A stretch of 64,000 nucleotides of DNA, from contig NZ_LZJR01000044.1 in NCBI RefSeq assembly GCF_001667925.1, forward strand, positions 31,403 to 95,402. Reading direction: 5' to 3'. Below, piece after piece: positions 36,319 to 45,997 of this stretch; position 1 is the first letter of the stretch; the number at the start of each line of letters is the position of its first letter. The position numbers and the translations under genes are program-made. The DNA is from Mycobacterium sp. E2479. GTDB lineage: Bacteria > Actinomycetota > Actinomycetes > Mycobacteriales > Mycobacteriaceae. The notes beneath the pieces were generated by a model. That model made no database searches. It saw nothing but the letters and a program-made list of their open reading frames with translations, and was not told where the DNA came from.

Positions 36319-36885
36319 TCGTGCGCTCCTGCCTCCGCAATCCTGCGGCCTTCGCGTAAATCACCGGTCTGTGCTCTGACCGTTAAAAGCGGCGCTACGG
36401 CAGGAACCCTTCACCAAACGCCGCGCGCAGTCACGATCAAATTTCTGAGTCGGGGTAACCCGTTGACTAGTTTGCGGGATGGAAAGCTCAGTGCCCATTG
36501 GGCATTGAGACTTCTTTCCCCCAAGATGTGCCACCGTCGCGCTGCCCTCAAACCCTCGACCTCGGAAAGTGCAGTGGTTCTCGAAAGTGGAAGACGACGG
36601 ATGTGGCGCAGACTCTTGAAATATATTGTACGAGAGATATCTTCAATTACCTTGACGCGCAGCTGTAAGCAGCCAAGCGGCATTACGTCGACCTGGTGAA
36701 TCGAAACATGCTCGCCCATAGTTGATTCCGTTCGGTGAAGTCATATCTTGTGGGACAGACGGCCGGATTGGGGGCACTCGGGAGCGGCCCACATCCCCCA
36801 CAATGTGATTACCGACATCCGAGATTGAACGGGTCGCCAACGATCCGCCGGCACACCGCTGAAAACCTGACATCTGGAGGATTCT
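36319..36885. other. 567-bp gene-free, AT-richer control region
   Basis: No supported gene. It separates the divergent methyltransferase and aldehyde dehydrogenase genes. An AT-rich core near 36610-36650 (gaaatatattgtacgagaga) contains ATAT repeats in imperfect inverted order and may hold promoters or an operator. Its base composition is unlike the core genome and fits acquired DNA. Confidence 0.45.
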
Positions 36886-38325
36886 GTGGAGGGCACTGAC
36901 CCAGAACTGTTTATCGGCGGCGCCTTTCGGCCCGCCGGAAAAGCTCAGCCCGTTATCGAGGCTGCTACTGAGAGAGTGCTCGGCCGTGGACCCGACGCTA
37001 CTTTCGGCGACATTGATGACGCCGTGGCCGCGGCCCGAAAGGCGCTACCCGACTGGGCGACGACTCCGACTCCCGAACGAGCCCAAGCCCTGCAAAGGCT
37101 GGCCGGCGGGCTTGAGGCGCGCGCCCAAACCACCGGCGAACTGTGCACTCGTGAGACTGGCGCGCCGATTACCTACTCTCGAATTGCAAACGGTGTCGTT
37201 CCGGCCGCGCTGATTCGCTACTACGCAGGCCTGATCTGTGAGACCGACGACGAAGAGGTTCGCCGCACGTTACTCGGACACGCCATCGTGCGCCGAGAGC
37301 CTATCGGTGTAGTTGGCGCCATCGTCCCGTGGAATGTCCCGCACCTGTTGGCGGCGATGAAGCTTGGCCCGGCATTGGCGGCGGGATGCACGGTGGTTCT
37401 CAAGCCAGCACCGGAGACGGCACTGGACGCGAGGATGGTCGGGGAGGCCGCCGCGGAAGCGGGACTTCCTCCTGGTGTGCTGAACGTGGTCCCGGGTGGC
37501 GATGGAGCGGGTGCCCATCTGGTTCGTCATCCCGGCGTCGACAAGGTGGCTTTCACTGGTTCGACGCAAGTGGGCCGATCGGTCTCCGAAACCTGTGGGC
37601 GGCTGATGCGGCCCGTCGCGTTAGAACTGGGAGGGAAGTCTGCTGCAATCATCCTTGACGACGCTGATTTGCATACAACCGTGCAGGGACTTCGCACGGT
37701 GTCCTTCGGTAACAACGGTCAATTATGTTATGCCAGTACCCGCGTCCTTGCGCCCCGTTCGCGCTACAGCGAAATCGTCGATGCGCTAGCGGAAATGGCC
37801 CGATCGCTGGTAGTCGGCGATCCGCTTGACGAGGCTGTCGAGATCGGCCCGCTGGCAAGTTCGCAACAGCGCGACCGGGTGCTGGGTTATATCGAAATCG
37901 GGAAAGCTGCCGGCGCTCGCGTGGTGACTGGCGGTGGGATACCCAAAAACCGGTCGCGGGGTTGGTACGTCGCACCGACCATATTCGCCGATGTCAACAA
38001 CGCAGCGCGGGTAGCACGTGAAGAAATTTTCGGACCCGTTCTCTGCGTCATTCCGTACGATTCGGACGGGGACGCCGTCGACATCGCCAACGACTCGGAT
38101 TTCGGTCTTGGAGGCAGCGTATGGTCATCCGACGAGACACGGGCAACACAGGTCGCCCGAACCGTACAGACGGGGACCGTCGGCATCAACCACTATCAGC
38201 TGGATGCCGCCGCGCCCTTCGGGGGAGTTAAAGGAAGCGGTCTCGGCCGCGAGTTGGGGCCTGAAGGACTGGTCGCCTACCAAACGATCAAATCGATCCT
38301 TCGGACAGACATAGCGAGCATGTGA
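36886..38325 (+). CDS. Aldehyde dehydrogenase (NAD(P)+)
   Basis: A 479-aa ALDH. PWNVPHLLAAMKLGPALAAG and KPAPETALDA bind the cofactor, FTGSTQVG is the Rossmann motif, LELGGKSA carries the general-base Glu, and the nucleophile Cys is in NGQLCYAST. EIFGPVLCVIPY is the usual late motif. It should oxidise an aldehyde to the acid, probably in the catabolic set of this region. GTG 36886 has GGAGG about 5 nt upstream. Confidence 0.93.
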   Translation: MEGTDPELFIGGAFRPAGKAQPVIEAATERVLGRGPDATFGDIDDAVAAARKALPDWATTPTPERAQALQRLAGGLEARAQTTGELCTRETGAPITYSRIANGVVPAALIRYYAGLICETDDEEVRRTLLGHAIVRREPIGVVGAIVPWNVPHLLAAMKLGPALAAGCTVVLKPAPETALDARMVGEAAAEAGLPPGVLNVVPGGDGAGAHLVRHPGVDKVAFTGSTQVGRSVSETCGRLMRPVALELGGKSAAIILDDADLHTTVQGLRTVSFGNNGQLCYASTRVLAPRSRYSEIVDALAEMARSLVVGDPLDEAVEIGPLASSQQRDRVLGYIEIGKAAGARVVTGGGIPKNRSRGWYVAPTIFADVNNAARVAREEIFGPVLCVIPYDSDGDAVDIANDSDFGLGGSVWSSDETRATQVARTVQTGTVGINHYQLDAAAPFGGVKGSGLGRELGPEGLVAYQTIKSILRTDIASM

Positions 38326-38610
38326 TAGAAGTGGACCCCATCCAGAGCAGGGTTACGCATGGTGGCGGGTCGCTGCGGCCCGAACGCGGGGTGTTTGAAA
38401 CATGTTCACCGACAATGATTGCAGATACGAAGACAAGGATGCGGCGGTCGAGTCGGCTGCAGAGCTGTACCGGCCGGCACCTCATTTCGCCTGGGAGTCT
38501 AAAGCGCGCCCGTGCGAGAGCATCATCTTCTCGACCACCGAAAACGTTGTCGGTTCGGGCGATATCGGACTCGATTCTCATCAGAGTCATCCCGAGACCG
38601 GAGATCTGCG

Positions 38611-38790
38611 ATGCCCGGCCAGACTGAACCAACGGACACTACTGCACTTGTGCTCCTTGCATTCCTGGCGATCTACCTATACTTCCGGGTAACTGTCGCG
38701 TGGATTCTGGGCTTCACTAACACTGAAATCGACCGCCCTACGGATACGAGGCAAGACCCGCCAACGACTGAACGCGCGAGTCCGACATGA
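38611..38790 (+). CDS. Small single-pass membrane protein
   Basis: A 59-aa protein: a short polar N-terminus, one membrane helix (ALVLLAFLAIYLYFRVTVAW) and a charged Pro/Thr-rich tail. GGAGA lies 7 nt before ATG 38611. No family is recognised. It follows the aldehyde dehydrogenase by 285 bp on the same strand. The intervening DNA contains open frames without recognisable domains. It could be a real small gene of the island. Confidence 0.5.
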   Translation: MPGQTEPTDTTALVLLAFLAIYLYFRVTVAWILGFTNTEIDRPTDTRQDPPTTERASPT

Positions 38791-38834
38791 GTATTCGCTG
38801 TAGGCCCCAGCATCAGCCGCCCAATCGACGGTCT

Positions 38835-39482
38835 TCAGCCCATCAATCGATCCAGTACACTCACCGTCGCACCTACTCTCCTGCCAGCACGTGACCGAGA
38901 CACCGGCCTGGTTCGTAGCTTGCGCAGTCCACGAAGTATCTTGGTAAAAGGCAGGTTTGCGGCCAGACCGCGCCGCAGGCTCGGTTGCAAACTGCTGAGG
39001 TTGCCGATTAACGGATATTGCAGACCATGGTCACGCCGTTCGGCGCTCCGGTCGATGACGTCGCCGCGTGTTCCTGTCAGGAGGAACTCTTTCAGTAGTG
39101 ACGGCGGCACGTCCCCGTCAAAAATAGGACAGTCTTTTCGTCGAGCGCCTGCAGGATGCCGCCATGGGCTGCGTTGAAGTCGTTGCGCCAGCCGGCATCA
39201 GTAACCCCGATCCCAAGTCGAAGCCTTCTGAGCCGGTTTCGTGCGGCCAGATGCCCTAAGACCGTCCATGGTTCGTAATGTGCATCGATTTATGGAGACG
39301 AGGCGTGCGGTTCCGACGTATTCCGATGTCATGACCGATCGCGGGAACAGTGAGCTGAGATGGTCTGGCAGCCATAGTGAATCCACTCCGCTCCCAGCCG
39401 CCGTGGGATAACTGCTGGCTACCAACGCCGTCGGTGAGTAGAGGCTGTGCAGGGGTGGTTCTATGAGTCCGACCTTAAACAT
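38835..39482 (-). pseudogene. Decayed LLM-class (F420-type) oxidoreductase
   Basis: The N-terminal part (MFKVGLIEPPLHSLYSPTAL, SLWLPDHLSSLFPRS) and a VTDAGWRN segment occur in different minus-strand frames. The C-terminal part ([20 protein letters not shown], then LQPSLRRGLAANLPF and RGLRKL) lies in another. All fit one luciferase-like monooxygenase of the F420 type, but the central about 200 residues are missing and at least two frameshifts separate the pieces. An intact LLM gene sits at 44816. Confidence 0.75.
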
Positions 39483-39609
39483 GGCTAAGCTCGTCTCCGG
39501 TGCGAATTGTTGCTTTGGCAACAGTCACGAAGCAGTCAACATCGGGCATATTCCAACTAGCAGAGTGGATTTCGATGCCAAGACGATGAAGAATGTGAGG
39601 CTTCAAATA

Positions 39610-41085
39610 TCACGTGTCCGGCAATCCCTTGCTCCAGCTGTCTGTCGCGGCCACGGTTCCGGGCCCGGTGTCGGCCGCCTCGCCGGCTACGGTTCGCCTT
39701 CGTGACTTCTTTATTACGCGCAGCACTGTCGAAGGACGCAGCAACTGCGCCGGAGGATCAATCAGATTCATCGAACGGAGAAATTGCTGGACTACTGCCG
39801 GATCGGTCTCGGCAGCGGCCAACACCCGATCCAGGTAGGCGTTGATGATCCGTACAGACAGCGGGCGCTTCCCTTCTATTTGGGGCAAAGCCAGGTCTGA
39901 ACTCACCGCCGCCTGCCAGGCCACACGGATTTCCTTGGCGGAATCGCGGAAAAACCGCCGCGGAAAGTTGTGGTCACCTTGCTGGAGGCATTGGCGCAGG
40001 ATGAGCGCTTCGATGGCGGCCATCGACATGCCCTGGCCGTAGAGCGGATTGAAGTTACACAGCGCGTCACCCAAGACGATCAAACCGTCGGGAGTGCGCG
40101 CCAACTGGTCGAAGCGCCGCCAGCGGTTTGACGGAAACCGATAGTGAGTCATGTCCGCGAGCGGCTCAGCCGCGCGCGCCGCGGCGAGCACGTGCCGCGG
40201 GGCCATGTCAGCCAGGCAGTCCAGCAGCGCCGTGCGATCGGTGGGTGGTTTTCGCCCCGCCACAGTTTGGACCGCGAGCCTGTAGGTGTCGTTCTCGCCG
40301 GCAAACATCGCGAAGCACACAGGACGGTTGGGCTCGGGGCCACTGAAGGCGATGTACTCGCGCAAGGTGTCCGGCGCAAGGTGGACCGGCAGACCGGCGT
40401 AGCTGATGTCAACAGTGAGTTGGTCTTCGCGCGGGCGCGGATAACCCAGCGCGTCAAGGAATACCGGCGCGCGTGAGCCGCGTCCGGTAGCGTCCACGAC
40501 CAAATCGGCCGGCAGGACCGTCTCGGCCCCAGAGTCGCGCCGCGCCACCACAACGCCGTTCACACGCTCGCGCTTCGGGCCGGACCTCAATCGCACCGCA
40601 TCGCGTCCCTGAGTGATCTCTACGTTCGAAATGCCGCGAATCCTGCGACGCAGGGTCCACTCGATGAACGGCCGGCTGATGTAGTAGCTCACTATGGATT
40701 CAGGGTCGGGGATCGTGCCGGATCGCAGTAGCCGGTGCCCGCCGAAAGATGCCCAAAGCCGTGACAGGTCACCATCGTTCCAGACTCGCGCGCCACCGTC
40801 GATCAGCTCCTCAACGAAGCCGGGAAATAGATCACCCATGATTGTCACCCCGCGCGCCGCGAGGAGGTGGGGCAGGTCACCTTGCGCCACACCGCGATGT
40901 GTCACCGGACCGTCCGGGATGGTATCCCGTTCGACCACAGTCACTTTGCCGTAGAAGTCGGCGAGCACTCGGGCGGCCAGCAGTCCGCTGATGCTCGCGC
41001 CGAGAACTACTGCAGTCTCGCCAAGTTCGCGCACGTCGTTCCCTTGCCGTGGCGGTACCGTGTCAGTGGGTGGTGGAATCGACAT
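39610..41085 (-). CDS. FAD-dependent oxidoreductase/monooxygenase
   Basis: A 491-aa flavoprotein of the aromatic-hydroxylase/geranylgeranyl-reductase-like group. TAVVLGASISGLLAARVLAD binds FAD, ADLVVDATGRGSRAP matches the DG-like motif, and GLIVLGDALCNFNPLYGQG is the second FAD site. No membrane segment is seen. It probably hydroxylates or oxidises a hydrophobic or aromatic substrate. ATG 41085 is followed by a short polar leader before the Rossmann fold. Lies in the tRNA-bounded segment. Confidence 0.82.
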   Translation of the reverse strand: MSIPPPTDTVPPRQGNDVRELGETAVVLGASISGLLAARVLADFYGKVTVVERDTIPDGPVTHRGVAQGDLPHLLAARGVTIMGDLFPGFVEELIDGGARVWNDGDLSRLWASFGGHRLLRSGTIPDPESIVSYYISRPFIEWTLRRRIRGISNVEITQGRDAVRLRSGPKRERVNGVVVARRDSGAETVLPADLVVDATGRGSRAPVFLDALGYPRPREDQLTVDISYAGLPVHLAPDTLREYIAFSGPEPNRPVCFAMFAGENDTYRLAVQTVAGRKPPTDRTALLDCLADMAPRHVLAAARAAEPLADMTHYRFPSNRWRRFDQLARTPDGLIVLGDALCNFNPLYGQGMSMAAIEALILRQCLQQGDHNFPRRFFRDSAKEIRVAWQAAVSSDLALPQIEGKRPLSVRIINAYLDRVLAAAETDPAVVQQFLRSMNLIDPPAQLLRPSTVLRVIKKSRRRTVAGEAADTGPGTVAATDSWSKGLPDT

Positions 41086-41334
41086 CTACAACCTTTCGTG
41101 GACCTTCGGTTTGCAAGTGCTGGCGCGCGGTGGCGATGGCTGCGCAGTTCTGTTGGCCTACGCAACCTTGAGCAAATCAGTGGTAGAAAAGACGTTTCAC
41201 GCACTGCTCGTCGAGCCGTACTTGCCACAACATCCGACTTACGAGCCTGTGTCCGACCGGTTTGGTCGCCTGGATGAACTGCTGTGCGAGCAGGATGCTG
41301 CGCGCCCAGATTGGCGACGTCGCAGTGAATGCCA

Positions 41335-41625
41335 CTACCAGAGCCACCCAATCCCGACGGCGGTTGCGATCAACAGCATTGTGATGAGCGCTTGGACGAG
41401 AAACGGTCGTAGGGGCAAAGCTTCGTTCAGAGAGTGCAATTCGTTCGCTTGCGAACGATCACTGATCACATAGCGATTGGATGCGAAGCCGAACATTCGG
41501 GCTTGCAGCCAAAGCCGACGCCCCCACCAGCGCGTCATCCTAGGTTCGAAGCGCGACTCCTCATCGGTTGGCACTGCGATTACGCCGGTGCGCAGCGTTG
41601 CCGTGTCCGAAGCGGCGGATGTCAT
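41335..41625 (-). CDS. Small membrane-anchored hypothetical protein
   Basis: A 96-aa protein with a basic middle (RMTRWWGRRLWLQARMFG) and a C-terminal helix (PFLVQALITMLLIATAVGIG) that would anchor it by its tail. No family recognised. ATG 41625 has AAGGA about 10 nt upstream; a TTG at 41634 is in frame. The 249 bp between this gene and the FAD oxidoreductase hold no convincing gene. Divergent from the GlxA-type regulator. Confidence 0.5.
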   Translation of the reverse strand: MTSAASDTATLRTGVIAVPTDEESRFEPRMTRWWGRRLWLQARMFGFASNRYVISDRSQANELHSLNEALPLRPFLVQALITMLLIATAVGIGWLW

Positions 41626-41892
41626 GAGTTTCAACGTCCTTACCTATCGTCATCTGGTTGACAGTATGGGTCACCGCACCAAGACGATTCGCGGTTCCAT
41701 TTGATCGCAGACAGCGGACCCTGAACCGTGTCTACCGCGATTGGCCGACGCAATCGTGTCTCAGGCACGAGTCCTGTGCATCAGAGCGCAGCGGACTCGG
41801 GCGGCGTATCACGCGTATCCAGCCTCATTGCCAGTATCGAAACGTAAACACCGCTGGTGAACCATGCCCGTCGCGATAGACACAATGCTGGT

Positions 41893-42942
41893 GTGAATCA
41901 GACTGCTGTGACATCACATGTGGTGGTGATACTCGTCTTCGACGGCGTGACGCTCCTGGATGCAGCCGGACCAGCCGAAGTGTTCGCCACGGCCAACCGG
42001 TTCGGCGCGCACTACCAGCTCAAAATCGCATCGATCGACGGGCGAGATGTCATAACCTCGATCGGAACCAAGTTGGGCGTCAGTGACAGCATTTCAACCA
42101 TCAATGCTGCCGACACCGTCGTCGTCGCGGGCGGCGACAAACTGGTCGGGCAGCGACTCGATCCCGTCCTTCTGGAGGCGCTCGGATCATTATCGGCGCG
42201 ATGCCGGCGCTTGGCTTCTGTGTGCACGGGTTCGTTCGTCTTGGCTCAGGCTGGGCTCTTGCGTGGCCGACGCGCTACCACGCACTGGCGACACGCTCGG
42301 GTGCTTGCGCGCCAATTCCCCGACACATGCGTCGAACCCGATGCGATCTTTGTTCGTGATGGCGAGGTCTTCACTTCGGCTGGGGTATCAGCGGCCATCG
42401 ACTTGGCGTTGGCGTTGGTTGAACTGGATTACGGCGGGGAGGTGGTTCGTGAGGTGGCACGGGCCTTGGTTGTGTACCTCAAACGTGCTGGCGGACAGTC
42501 ACAATTTTCCGCGTTGGTGGAGGCCGAGCCGCCGGCCGAATCAATACTGCGCACCGTCACCGCGTCGATCGTGGCGAACCCAGGCGCCAACCATAGCGTC
42601 AAGAACCTCGCTGCACGGGCATCCTTGAGCACGCGTCAACTGGCGCGGCTGTTTCAGTCCGAACTCGCCACGAGCCCGGCCCGCTACGTCGAGACGGTCC
42701 GCCTCGATGTCGCGAGATCCGCACTGGAGGCGGGACATACGATCGCTCATGCGGCCCGGCTGGCGGGCTTCGGGAGCCCCGAGACGTTCAGAAGGGTCTT
42801 CGTCAACCGTTTCGGCGTCCCTCCCAGGGCATATCAAGACAGATTTCGTACTACGGGCCGCGCCGGTGCCAGAGATTCACGCGGCATCCGAAACCAACAG
42901 TCGCGATCACGTCAGTCAGATCAACGCGCCGCCGGCCTGTGA
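41893..42942 (+). CDS. GlxA-type regulator (DJ-1/PfpI plus AraC HTH), copy 1
   Basis: A 349-aa protein. Residues 1-185 are a DJ-1/PfpI-like domain (VVVILVFDGVTLLDAAGPAE, SVCTGSFVLAQAGLL with the elbow Cys, ATTHWRHARVLA). Residues about 215-315 are an AraC DNA-binding domain (LAARASLSTRQLARLFQSEL, LAGFGSPETFRRVF). The N-terminal domain would sense a metabolite or stress. The C-terminal tail beyond 315 is Arg/Ser-rich and disordered. GTG 41893 matches the start of its paralogue at 52791. Confidence 0.87.
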   Translation: MNQTAVTSHVVVILVFDGVTLLDAAGPAEVFATANRFGAHYQLKIASIDGRDVITSIGTKLGVSDSISTINAADTVVVAGGDKLVGQRLDPVLLEALGSLSARCRRLASVCTGSFVLAQAGLLRGRRATTHWRHARVLARQFPDTCVEPDAIFVRDGEVFTSAGVSAAIDLALALVELDYGGEVVREVARALVVYLKRAGGQSQFSALVEAEPPAESILRTVTASIVANPGANHSVKNLAARASLSTRQLARLFQSELATSPARYVETVRLDVARSALEAGHTIAHAARLAGFGSPETFRRVFVNRFGVPPRAYQDRFRTTGRAGARDSRGIRNQQSRSRQSDQRAAGL

Positions 42943-43012
42943 TGTCGGTATCTGAGGGAAAGATGTCCGGTCGTAACCGGTTTCCGAACTTCGCGGCGCG
43001 GACACTGGAACC

Positions 43013-44026
43013 GTGACTTCAGCCCCTGACGGCCGGTCGATTGCTTCTCGCGACGTTGCCAGGGTTTCTCCAACACTGGCCCAACAAACGAACGGCGCGA
43101 CATCGAGCACACCGGTAAACGCGGCGCCCGACAACATCGCGCGCCGGCTGGGCTTCACACCCGAACATCGGATCACAAATCCAGATGAAACGATGTCGGC
43201 GGCCATCTGGCGGTTCCAACGCGAGTCGTCATACGAATTGAACGGCCGCGCAAATGAGAACATGGACGTGATCTCGATGCCGGTGAGTGGGCATCACCAC
43301 CACACCTACTTCGCCAACGGGAGGCGGAAGTGGAGCGGTGTGCATCCGGCGTTTCACATGAACATCGTGGTCGCTGGTGAGCAGCCGCGAGGGGTGTTCA
43401 TCTCAGAGCAGCCCTTCACCTACCTGCATGTGTACCTGCCTCACGCCCTGATTGAGCGCTTGGCCGTGGCCAGTGGTGCGATCAAGAAGGGTCAGACCGT
43501 CGATCTTGTGGACCCGATGTGTTCACGTGATCCATTCGTCGAGGTGATCTGCCGGCAGATCGTTCGTGAGATGACGAAGCGCGATGGATGTTCTTCGATG
43601 ATGGTCGAGTCTCTTGGGGAACAACTCGCTGTACGACTGATTCGGCGGCACTCGAGCTCGTCCGGTTCCGCAGTGTTCGCCGAGAAAAGCGGCCCAGGCT
43701 ACCGCGATTGGCGCCTGCGGCGTGCCATCGAGTACCTCGAAGCACACCTGTCGAACAACATCGGTTTGACCGAGTTGGCCAACGTGGTGGGTCTATCGAC
43801 GTCCCGACTGACAGCCCTTTTCCGCGAGGGCACGGGCGAACCCCCACACCGCTGGTTGATGAACCGCCGCCTCACACGAGCGCTCGATTTATTGAGCCAC
43901 CCGTCTCTGAGCATTACGGAAATCGCCCACCAATGTGGGTTCGCCAGTTCTCAACACCTGGCTACCGTGACCCGTCGACAGCTCGGCATTACGCCCACTG
44001 CGTATCGCGAACAGACACTGGGCTGA
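43013..44026 (+). CDS. AraC-family transcriptional regulator
   Basis: A 337-aa regulator. Residues about 60-200 form a cupin-like ligand domain (FQRESSYELNGRANENMDVI, PVSGHHHHTYFANGRRKW). Residues about 235-335 are the double HTH (LTELANVVGLSTSRLTALFR, ITEIAHQCGFASSQHLATVT). It probably activates nearby catabolic genes. GACACT ends 6 nt before GTG 43013, near a leaderless arrangement. The first about 50 residues look disordered, so a later start is possible. Confidence 0.83.
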   Translation: MTSAPDGRSIASRDVARVSPTLAQQTNGATSSTPVNAAPDNIARRLGFTPEHRITNPDETMSAAIWRFQRESSYELNGRANENMDVISMPVSGHHHHTYFANGRRKWSGVHPAFHMNIVVAGEQPRGVFISEQPFTYLHVYLPHALIERLAVASGAIKKGQTVDLVDPMCSRDPFVEVICRQIVREMTKRDGCSSMMVESLGEQLAVRLIRRHSSSSGSAVFAEKSGPGYRDWRLRRAIEYLEAHLSNNIGLTELANVVGLSTSRLTALFREGTGEPPHRWLMNRRLTRALDLLSHPSLSITEIAHQCGFASSQHLATVTRRQLGITPTAYREQTLG

Positions 44027-44152
44027 CGAATCAGGCGCAACCCGACATCGCGGGAATGCCGCCGGTGAGCAGACTGCTGGGTCGCATTGGAACCGCACAG
44101 CGCCGCACATTGAGCTCGTGTCCTGGTAGTCAACAACCACCCGCGAGCAGGA

Positions 44153-44186
44153 AAATGGCCCTCGGACGATCTTCCGAGGGCCATTT
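44153..44186 (-). terminator. Intrinsic terminator of the second initiator tRNA
   Basis: Perfect 14-bp arms AAATGGCCCTCGGA (44153-44166) and TCCGAGGGCCATTT (44173-44186) around CGATCT. It is placed like the terminator after tRNA copy 1 and is related to it in sequence. Confidence 0.85.
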
Positions 44187-44193
44187 CCAGTGG

Positions 44194-44267
44194 TAGCGGG
44201 GACAGGATTCGAACCTGCGACCTCTGGGTTATGAGCCCAGCGAGCTACCGAGCTGCTCCACCCCGCG
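44194..44267 (-). tRNA. Initiator tRNA-fMet (CAT), copy 2
   Basis: The same 74-nt sequence as 34563-34636, with the CAT anticodon, GGG/CCC anticodon-stem closure and unpaired acceptor end. The upstream flank (ACTCCAGATTACCGAACACC on the plus strand) is similar but not identical to that of copy 1, so the duplicated unit includes flanking DNA. Confidence 0.95.
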
Positions 44268-44815
44268 ATGGTGAACTCCAGATTACCGAACACCCCGGAG
44301 GCTGCCAAATCGCCCGAACAACGCCGACTGGTACCCCTACACCTCGTCCTGCGAGGCCGACGGTGCTCGCCGTTGACGTGGCTACCCGTGTTCAGTGCGT
44401 CGCGACATATCGCCGGGGCCGTGTCATCGGCATGTTGCCGTCAAATAACACCACCTCAGCGCGCACGTGCTGTCGAGGAACGCGCTTTGCGCGGAGGCCA
44501 TGACATAGTCGTTCCAACGACGACCGCACTTGGCGCGGATGCCATCCGTTGACCCATCGTGTCGCTCCGGCCAGGAAGGCAACCACTTCGGTGATGGCGG
44601 TCGGCCCGCCCATACGTTACACCGGCGACTCGATCCGGGTTGATCATTGACCATCGGCGACTTGCCCTGAGACAAAGCGTGTTTCGGTGGATCCGGGACA
44701 CCGTCGCCCGAAATGTCATGGTCTCAAAAGTCTTTGGTCAAGATCAGCGTCGGACCGGTCTGAGGCACCGTCAACGCCTTGCCGCCCGCGGCCACACCCG
44801 CGCCTATGGTATGGG
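44268..44815. other. 548-bp stretch with only gene remnants
   Basis: No intact gene. On the minus strand, GGPTAITEVVAFLAGATRWV near 44555-44613 resembles the C-terminus of a short-chain dehydrogenase, and GGKALTVPQTGPTLILTKDF near 44732-44790 ends an unidentified frame. Both look like relics. The rest shows nothing. Confidence 0.4.
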
Positions 44816-45847
44816 TCAGTCATGCTTCAGCCCATGGCTTTGGACATGGTCGCGTACAGCCGAAATGAACGTATCGAGTTCGCGTGCAATGTCCGGACCC
44901 GAGGGCTCGATCATGATCTCGGTGGCACCGGCTCGGGCCAGCGCCGCGACGGCCTTTCCGACCGTGTCAGCGGAGCCCGTCAGGGTTACCGAAGGAACGG
45001 AGGTGTGGCCGCCCGCGCGCCAGGCCACCAGGTCGGCGTCGTTCATTTCCACCATGTGGCCTTGGTGAACATGTAAATGGCGCAACCGTTGTGGGACACC
45101 CTCGATCACGTCGAGCCACGCGGAGCCACCGGGCATTTCGCGCACCGCGTCGGCCCCCTGGGCCGTATAGACAAAGTGATATGCCGCCGCCCACGGGGCA
45201 CCGACCGCCGAGCGGACCCGTTCACCCGCCAGGTCTTCCCCGTCGCTAACGACGGTGCCCATAGTGGCTACCACTGCCCGCGTAAATTGACGTTGCGCGG
45301 GCACGAGGTTGAACATGGATATCAGTCCATCGGCACCGACCCGCTTCGCGACACCGGCCCCCTTGGGCCCAGTGGCGGCGAGCAGCAATGGGATTCGCAG
45401 CGGCAGCACGTCCGCTTGCGCAGAAGTGAGCAGTAGTTTGATCGCCGCGCCCTCCCAATCCACTGCCTCGCCGGCCAACAATGCCTGGTAGGTACGGATA
45501 TAGGCCTCCATGTACGACCATCGAATCGGCGGCTGACCGATAGCTGCGCGGCTGGAGAACCCGGTGCCGAACGAGCTGACAACGCGTCCCGGCGCTACCC
45601 GATGCAGTGACACGGTCTGTGCGGCGTTGACCAACGGGTGGCGCTGCGTGGGAATGAGCACTGCGGGACCCAGCTCTATGGTCGTCGTCAGCGCGGCGGC
45701 ACGGTGCAAATGCAGCCAAACGTCGTCACCTTCGAATGGAGTGTCGTAGAGATAGGCCCGTCGATAGCCCAATTTTTCCGCCGTGGCAATGTGCTCGGCC
45801 GACTCGAACGATGGTGGTAGTGCGACGCTTACATCGATACCAGGCAC
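44816..45847 (-). CDS. LLM-class flavin/F420-dependent oxidoreductase
   Basis: A 343-aa TIM-barrel protein of the luciferase-like family (AEKLGYRRAYLYDTPFEGDD, ELGPAVLIPTQRHPLVNAAQ, VVSSFGTGFSSRAAIG, GAGVAKRVGADGLISMFN). In mycobacteria many such proteins use F420. It could reduce or oxidise a carbonyl or oxygenate a substrate. GTG 45847 opens the frame. It lies 150 bp downstream of ubiD on the same strand and may belong to the same transcript. Confidence 0.83.
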   Translation of the reverse strand: MPGIDVSVALPPSFESAEHIATAEKLGYRRAYLYDTPFEGDDVWLHLHRAAALTTTIELGPAVLIPTQRHPLVNAAQTVSLHRVAPGRVVSSFGTGFSSRAAIGQPPIRWSYMEAYIRTYQALLAGEAVDWEGAAIKLLLTSAQADVLPLRIPLLLAATGPKGAGVAKRVGADGLISMFNLVPAQRQFTRAVVATMGTVVSDGEDLAGERVRSAVGAPWAAAYHFVYTAQGADAVREMPGGSAWLDVIEGVPQRLRHLHVHQGHMVEMNDADLVAWRAGGHTSVPSVTLTGSADTVGKAVAALARAGATEIMIEPSGPDIARELDTFISAVRDHVQSHGLKHD

Positions 45848-45997
45848 TGATCTATCCTCTCTGCCGCTTCAACGCTTTCGAGATGGGCGCGCAAATTCCG
45901 ACGATCACCCGCCCACCGAGCGGTCGCGCACGTGTCACAGCCGACGTGGACCCGCTTGCCCCTGGAATCTCTTTCGGAGACTGGGGTGAACGTTGAA

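Noticed and set aside
38326..38610. Overlapping open frames after the aldehyde dehydrogenase gene
   Set aside because: Two frames of about 100 codons each show no domain, and their starts lack ribosome sites; only the downstream 59-aa protein is supported.
41086..41334. Plus-strand peptide containing HALLVEPYLPQHPTYEPVSD
   Set aside because: It looks somewhat protein-like but has no start signal, overlaps neighbouring genes at both ends and matches no family I know.
34563..44267. Prophage or integrative element at the tRNA genes
   Set aside because: No integrase, excisionase or phage gene is visible, and the duplicated unit spans the whole tRNA plus flanks rather than only its 3' end.
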